Source of the DNA: a virus
IMG/VR virus record: IMGVR_UViG_3300010155_000083
Coordinates: 1 to 26,239 of that record
Direction: 5' to 3' (one strand)
DNA: 26,239 bases
Shown here: in pieces, positions 15,357 to 24,300 of the stretch
How the letters are laid out: each line of letters begins with the position of its first letter
Numbering within the stretch: position 1 is the first letter of the stretch
Made by a program: the position numbers and the translations under genes
Notes under the pieces: model-generated
Database searches by the model: none
Told to the model about the DNA's origin: nothing
The model's input: only the letters and a program-made list of their open reading frames with translations

Positions 15357-18300
15357 TATTTACATTTTAAAGTTGGATTCATTCTATCATCTCCAAATAA
15401 TCCTAGTTGCGGTCCTTCATAGGCCCCAGGATTTATCCTCCAAATCTGTAAGTTAAAATTTAGTGGATTAGTTTCTAAAGTAATTACCTTAGTACCATTA
15501 AATTTACTTCTATTTATAGAGTTTACAAAATTGCGTTGTTCTGCAAATTTAGAAATACCTTTAGCGGCCAATGCATAACCTCTCAGTCCAAAAGAAAATA
15601 GTCTTTTACCCATACCATCCTTAGCTTTTCCCATTTCTTTCTTGGCTACCTCATGTATTTCTTTACTGTTTAGCTGAAAGAAAAACAAGTCTTCTTCATT
15701 AGGTTTATTTAAAATATATTCCTTCTCTGCTACGAGATCACTATCTAAATATGCTTGGTTATCTTTTTCAAACTGTTCTCTGGCATTAAGCTTCATAGCT
15801 ATAATATTTATCCAATTAGCTTGATTATTATAAATTGGTTTAGTATTAGGTACAAATCTATTATAATCCCAGATATCTTTAAATCTTCCAAATGCTAATT
15901 TAGCATCAAAGGGCTCTTCGTAATAAGAAAGTTTTATATCATGTTTCTTATCATCAGAACCTTTAAATTCAGCTTTATAGATCTCTCTTTCAGGAGTATC
16001 TGTAAAGAAATCTACTAAAATCGCCTCATCACCTGCTTTGATTTCAATTTCATTTGTTATCTTATTACCTGGACCCAGATCATATTCTAATTTATAAGTA
16101 CCTACGATCTGTCCTGTTCTGTCATCTTGAATTTCATATCCTATTACTTTAACCCCTTTCTTTCTTCTTTCCATATTAATTATAGTAGTTCCTGGGGGAG
16201 GCACTAAATATGTATTTATATAATATCCTGAATTTTCAGAAAAACTATATACTTTTTGAGCATTAGGATAATTGGCTTTTAAAGCCGCATCATTTTGTTC
16301 TGGAGTATACCTGGATACAAGATCTATATCATGCATTAAGACATCAAGTTTTCTATAAACAGTTCCTTGTGGAGCATATGCTATACTTCCTGTAAGAACT
16401 ATTCCAGGTAAAGTAGCTATTTTAGTTATAATATCTTTTCCTAATGGATTAAGATCTAGTGCTTCTTGAAATGTCACTTGAACTCTTCCTTCTTTTTTGG
16501 TAAGCCTTATAAAGTCATCACCTACTAATACTTTATCTATTAGATCTTCTATCTTAGAATCTATCTTTCCCCAATCAGCAGATTTAAATTTTCTTAAGAG
16601 GGCTTTAACCATTTTTTTAAATTTCTGTACAACATCTGCAGCAAACCCATATTTTTCTTTAGCCATTCGTTCATTGAATTTGTTGGCAATCAAAGATTTA
16701 AGAATGTCTTTAGTTATCTGTTTCTTTGTGGCAGATCTTGATTTCTTATCAAAATTTCCTGACTCATTAACAGCTTTCTTATATCTATCCCAGAATGCAG
16801 GAGATTTCTTCATTTCCTGGTATAGATCAAAATAGTAATCAGAATAAGATAACATCTCTCCTAAAAAGTCTGCTGATGCTCTACTTAACTGTCCTATATT
16901 ATTAGGATTTAGTTTAGCATGTTTCTTAGCTAGATTAACATATTCTACAGCAGCTTTTACATGAGGTTCTGTGGCATCTAATGTAATACCAAATTGTTCT
17001 AAAAAGCCTATTATCTGTTTTGCTACAACTAATTCTGCTCGATCCAGTGCAGGTACTGCAGGTTCTTTAGGAAGTGTGTTTTTATTAGAGTTTAGAACAT
17101 CGTTAGCTATTTTTGAAGCCTCATACTGTAAAGGAAAGAATTTACCTGTTTTAAATACTTCTATAGCATAAAGAATAACTTGTCTGGCTCTCTGCATAAA
17201 CCAATTCTTCTTCTGAGCATTAAAATCTCCCACAATAGCTTCTGAGATTAGCTTCGCCACAGCTTCTCTTTGTATCTTATTTACATTTACAGTTCCATCT
17301 TTATTTAAGTAAACACCTTTATATTCCTCATATATTCCTTCATATTTACTCCATCCTTCTATATTGTTTGTTAGGTTATCTATAGTTTTATTATTTCCTG
17401 ATAATAGTTCTACTATAAAGTGAGAAGTTTCTTCAGGTAGTGTATTTATATTCCTTCCTTCTGTTGCAACTCTAACGATTCTGTTATATATCTCTGCAAC
17501 TCCTATTATATCTGTACCAAAACGCTCTCTTAAAGCTTCTAAGGTCTCTTCTTTAACTTCTACTCCTATCTTAGACAGAAATGATTTTAATATCCCCTCA
17601 AGCTCTTTATTGGCTTTTGGATATCCTTCCATACTTTCAGCTAACTGATAGTTATCCTTATGTCTCTGTCCTTTAAAGACATGCATAGCAGGTTCTTCTT
17701 TTTGTGCTGCTTGTTGTGTTTCTTCTATAATTGTTTTACTTATTAATCCTGTTTTATTAGCATTAAGTTCAGTTTCTAATCCAAAATTATCTCTTAATTC
17801 TTTTTGTAGCCATTCAGCAAATCTAGTTGGTAATTTAGCTTTATCAGAAGCAAATCCTTTAGGAAAAACTATTTTGGACTTTCCTGAATTTTTAAGTTCA
17901 TTTATAAGTCTTGTATTTACTTCAGTAAACTCTTTAAAATCAGCTTCAGTATCTGAATAATCAACATTTTCTCTAGTATTATAATCATATTTCTTTTTGG
18001 TTACAATCGCAAAAGCATTTTCTTCTGGTCTTATTATCGCAGAGCCTCCTCCTTGTCTATTAGGAAAAGCAGTAATGCTATGATTATTTTCTGTAAATAC
18101 ATATGCAGTATTAGGATCATTTTTTACTGCTTTTCTTGTATAGTTTTTTGTTGCTATTTCTTTTTGTACACCTACACTATCTGCTTTTGGTTTCCATATC
18201 CCACTTTCATTTCCAGTTCTTTCATAACCATGATTATGTAAATAACGAGCTAATGCCACTTCTCCTATATTATATTTTTTAGTTTTTATTAAATGTGCTC

Positions 18301-21300
18301 TAGTATCGGCTACTATTGTCGCTCCTGCGTCCATTGCTAATTGTAGATTTTTATAATCACCTTGTAGTTCACTTCCTTTAATAGGGTGAATTCTTTTTCC
18401 TCTACCTCCATTAGCAGCTATAAATACTATATCATCTGATGTATATTCTCCTGTATTAGCTAATCCTTCTTCTTCATACATAGCTCTATATCTATCTGTA
18501 GAAGAACTAGGTGCTCCTGCTCCTATAAATTGAGTAGCTATCTTTGTTTTAACTTGTTCTTTAGGTAAATGATGCTTTGCACTAGGATTTATTATTTTAG
18601 CTATCTTTTCAGTCATCCTATCTTGTAATGTTTTTGATCCAGTTATTTCTCCTGAAACTGGAATAATTTTAAATCCTAAGCCTTCAGGTTGTTTAGGAAT
18701 TCCACTAGGAGTAAGTTGTTCTTTAGTATTAATAGGAGGTGTAGGTGTAGTTACTAATTTTTCTAAATCAGTTTCTAATTTTATTTCCTCTTTTAAAGTA
18801 GTTTTATATTCAACTCCACTTTCAAATACTGTTTCATTTGTAGAAAAAGGAGTTCTAAATATAATAGCTGCCCCAGCTGCTTTTAAAAGATTTCTTTTTG
18901 CTTTTATTAAAGGTCCTACTAGTTTTGCATGTAATTGATTAATTACTAAACCTGAATCTCTAGTAGAAAATTCTTTTATAGTTTTTCCTTTTTCTGAATA
19001 TCCTAACTTACTTACAGGCATGTATATAGCATGTACTTTAGTTTTAAAAGTTCCTTTACTTAATCCTGCTAATTTGTATAGATCCAGTTGTCCTGTTACG
19101 TTATTTTTAAAAGTAATAAAGGGAACATAAGAATCTTCTTCTATTGCTCTATCTCCCCCTCTACCACCATCAGTAGTTAGTTTTAACTTTTTAGAGTTTG
19201 ATTTTATATAAGCATATGTTCCTGTTTTTCTAACACTCCAAGCATTTAAAGCTACAGGCTTTTTGTTATTTTTACTTGGTACATATCCTGGTTCGTTTGT
19301 TTTTATATCACCTCCAGTTATTTGAGGAACCAGTGTAGAATTATTCCAATTATTTCTATAAAATATATCAAGATCATCAGCAGTAAAATATCCTACATCA
19401 TTAGAAAGATCTACATTTTCTTTCTTCATGAAATCATTTACTCCTGTAGCTCTTCTGGTATCTGTAGGAAACAGTTCATTAAAAGAAAATAGTGTAGGAG
19501 AAAACCCCGACATAATAAAGGAAGCCTCATATAACTCTAAAGCGAAAGCCCTTATTTTAGGATCTTCATGATTTATAAGTTCTTTCCATGCATTAGTAAG
19601 TCTATCTTTCTCCTTTCCTGTTTTGACAGACGTTTTATCTGCTTTTATAAAACCTGGAGTTATTCCTACTTCTTTTTTATATGCTCTTCCTTGATCTGGC
19701 TGTATCCATTCAAAAGCTGTTTCTGGTAATTCTGCAGTTAAATACTGCATTAAAAAATTATCTTTTATTTTTGAATCAGGATGTGTTTTATACTCATACA
19801 GTTGATATACTATTCCTTCCTTGGAATATATCATCTTTTCTATTTCCTCAGCTGTTTTAAATAAAGAAATTTTAGATTTTGTTTTATCTATAAAATTCTT
19901 AAATTCTTTTTTATCTTTTTTACCGCCTAGTATATGAATCTGTTTTGACTTAGGAATAATATAATGTGTTTCTCCTTCTATAAATCTAGTATCAGTAGCA
20001 GCAAGTTTTTTCTTAAGTTCTTTAGCTTTTTCTTTAAATTTAGTAAGTTCTTTTTGTGTATATTTTGTTCCATCAGGTTGTTTCCCTCTTTTTATTTCTT
20101 CTTTATATATTTCTAGTTCCCAAAGAGCCTCTTGAATTTCCTCAGATTGATGAAGCTTTTTAAACCCTTTGGCATGATGCGTTATTGCATCATTTTCTTT
20201 ATAAATACCTTTTTTAAGTTCTTTTCTTTTGTCTTCAGATGCTGTTTCCCAATTAACAGGATTTGTTATATTAAGCATTACAGGATATACTTCTCCTACT
20301 AATTCTTCTTGCATTTGCTCAGAAGTCATTCCTTTACTAATCATTGCAAATTCTTCAGGAAATCTTTCTTGAAATAAATTAGAATAATATCCTGAAGTTT
20401 TTCGTGCTTCAGTAAAGTAAAAACCCTTACCGAAAGTCATGGCTCCTTCTCCAGTTAATTGTTTACTTTCATCAAAAGATTCTATATTTTTTTGTTGCCC
20501 TCCATGATAAACAATATCTTTCATTTCACTATTAGGGAAAATAGTTTCTAAATACGTTTGATATTGTTTAGGTGTTCCTATCTCTTTAAGTTCTGGATGT
20601 TCTTCAAAAAGTGCTACAACTTCTTTACTTGCTTTTTTAGAGAATTGTACATCTTCTGTTCCTTTAAACTTAGCATATACAATGCCTTTTAGATCTCTAA
20701 ATATTTTACTAAGTAACTTATCATCATATGTATTAAATACTTTAGAATACTTTAATATTCCTCCAGTCTCTGTTGGATCTAGTCCTTTTATTAAAGCTTG
20801 ATATCCAGGAAAAGAATAGGAGAATTTAAATATTTGTTCATTTAATTCTTTATACAGAACAGGTCCATTTTGATAATAAGTTCCTAACATAGTTCCTATA
20901 AACCTTTGTGCAAACCCTTCTAAAACATCTGCTCTTTCTATATCATTTTTTCTATCTATTTCTAACTGAGATGCAATAATTCCTCCCTTAGCACCATTTA
21001 CATCTGATTTTGAGGCAGTAATAGCTAAATTAACTTGAGCTGCATTTTTACTCCATACTTCAAATAGATTTAAAATAGCCAATTGTTTTATATCCTGAAG
21101 TTGGGGATCTATTTTTTTAGGATCATTCTCTATCATTATTTGAAGATCTGCTACTGTAAATCCAGCAGCATTATTCAAACCATCATTAGCTTTTCCTAAA
21201 CCAAATAAATATCCAATTTGAGATTTTTTAGTAATCTCATTCCATCGTGCTTGTTCTTCTTCAGTTAATTTTGGAGTATCAGAAGCAGCAAAGGCTTTTT

Positions 21301-24300
21301 CTTCATCTTTACTCATTATCACTCCATTTGCTTTTCTTTCCGCTGCTACACTCTCTTTAAATCTATCTCTTATTTTTTTTATAAGTTTTTCTCTTACTTC
21401 ATCTGTAGGAGGTACAAATATATCAGATTCTGTTGTTGATGCATCTTTATAAAAAGTTCTATCTACTAAATGCTTTAATATAGGTTGAGCCATATAAAAG
21501 TCTACCCATTCTGGAGGAACCCCCAAGCGTTCTAAAAGAAATACAGTATTTGCAGTTACTGTGTTATTATTAAGATAGAATATATAAGGATCTTTAGCTA
21601 TATCAACATAAGCATTTATCCTTCCTGATATGGATCCTGTAATAAGATGTCCATTACCTTTACTGTCTTTAGCAGAATATATTCCAGAAAGATCTGATCT
21701 ATACTCACCTAAACCTTGTTCAAACCCTTCTATTCTATTTCCAATTCCAAGGTATTTATTTTTAAAGAAATATGCAGATAAAGGATTTGCTGTAGGGCTC
21801 CATTGTGAAAGGGGGACATCAACCATCTGTCTTGCAGACTGGGCTACTCCAAATTTTCCTCCCATAAATGTTCTTCTCACTTCCATCTGATAAGAAGGAG
21901 TAACATACTGTAAATCCTTTTTAGGAGTTAGGATTTCCCCCACTACAGAAGCGTATTTTGAATAGTTATCTTTTTCTGTTTTTTCTATTAATCTTATTTC
22001 AGCCGCTGTTAAAGTTTTTTTACTTTCTAAAAATCTTACCCTGGCGGCCCTATTTTTAAGTTCTATAGAATCTAAAGGAGTAGTTAGTTCTATAAATGTA
22101 TGTTTACTTCCTAATATAGAATCATACAGTTCTAGCTTTCTGTTCTGAAGCATCTTTTTATCCTTAGCTTCATATTTATCTTTCTTTGTAAATTTTACAT
22201 ATTCTACTTGTCCTGTATCTTTATCTACTCTAAAATTAGGCAACATGATATACATCTTATCTATGTCAAAGTCAGATCCTGTTTTTGCTGTTATTTCATC
22301 ATAAGCAACCACGGTATCTCCCATAGCAGATGGTAAAAATCCTACTATTCGTAAAGAATCTATAGAACTCATTCCCTGGTTAGGAATTCTATAGCCTATA
22401 GCATTAAGTAACCTTTTATCTTTTAGCCACTCCATGATAGCTTCTCCATCCATTCCCTGATTAGGAAGTAAATCTTTAAACCAACTAGGAAGCAGTATAT
22501 CTCCTCTTTGAAATCTATTACCTTCAAATGTAGGAGGAGATAAATTATTCCCTTCTTTTCTAGGGGTTATATATTCTATCTGTTTTTTTAGATCTGCAGA
22601 TATAGTAGAAAACTTGGTAACCTTTTGTAATCCAAAAGAACTTGTTTGAATATAAGATCCACCAGGCATTTCTAGTTTTACCGTTCTCTTTGTTATCATA
22701 GAAGCTAAAATAGAATCTAGTTCTCTCCAAAATTCATTCTCATCAAAACCGTCTATAAAGTCTGTTCCATCAGCCATTAATTCTAAGGACCTTAATAAAT
22801 TCTGAGAAGTACCTTCTTTACTTTTAAAAGACTTCATTAAGGTTTGTTGGAGTTTCCGTTTATCTTTCATGGAATAAGACATAGCCCCATCAACTTCTTT
22901 TCCTTCTATTCCAAATTCTTTAAATAAACCCTCCTTACCTAATTCCGAAAGAACATTATCTATTTTATGTACCTCATCTATTAACTCTGCTCCTGTATAC
23001 TTTACACCTTTTACATCATATGTTTCTTCTGTTTTTATATTAGCAAGTATATTTCTTTTTACCTGAGAGCCTTCTAATTGTGATAAAACTTTATGTGAGG
23101 GAAGGTCCTGCTGTAATTTCCAATACTTATTATGAAGAGTAACAGGAGCAAATTGAATATTATTAGGATCCTTTACATCTGTAATATCATTTTCTCTCAA
23201 TAAATTTACAGGATCTAAGGGTCCTACTTTAACACCTTCAGTTGAAACTAACTCATCTATACTTTGTTCTTCCATAGCCTGTAAAACCTTACCAAGCTCA
23301 TTTTTAGTAGTTCCATCTTTAAATCTTACTAGTTGTGGAAGTAAGACAGCTTGAGAATACTTTATATATGTAGGAATAGCCATTCCTAACCTTTTATTTA
23401 TTCTTAGTTCATAATGCATGCCTTTTAAAGGTTGGGCATTTATTATATCCATATCTTCCATAGTTCCTTCCCCCCTTTCGAGCCTTTCATAAGCTCCATT
23501 CCATTCAACTTTCCATTTTCCAAGACCCTCCATTAAGAATTTCCATCTTTGGATAGTTATATATCCCTGAGCATCAGTTAAACTATAATTAGAATAAGGA
23601 GATAGTATTTGATCTATCTCTTTCTCTGTTCTTCCTAATCCTTTACCAGGATTATTTTTATCTAACTCTTTATATAGTTTTTTAAAAGAAGCTTTATATG
23701 TATCTAGATACCTGCTTGATGTTTCTATATCTCTAAAGGCAGCCATCACAAATGTCTCCTTTCCTTTTACTATATTAAGATCCTGTCCAGGAGCTATCAT
23801 TTCAGGAGTTCTTTTTAAAAGGGCATTTAGATCCTTATAATAAGAAGGATCTCCCAGATAAATTTTCATTGTTTCTATATTAGCTACCATCCCTCGTACT
23901 GCATATTCTGATATAGCATGAGTAGCCGCTATGTTTTTTCTATCTGCTTCAAGAAATACAGCAGAATGTTTAGCTACATAACTAGTAAAGACCGCACTAT
24001 CTATAGAACCATTTACTAAATTTCCATTAATATCTCTTTTTAAAACTCCATTTTTTACTGCACTATCAATTTCTTCTTGTATCCTTCCTCTTAAAGTTCT
24101 CATAAGAGCTTTCCTTAACATTACTTTCTGATCGGCAGTCATTTCATTATGATTGATTTTGCCATCCACCTCTATTCCTAAATGTTCTCTGGTTTTCTTA
24201 TCATTAAGAGAAGGAAATAATGTAAACTTTAATGCATTTGCTTTAGCCCTAACTTTCTTTTCACCATCCATTTGATAATGATAGAACTCTGTTAATTCAC

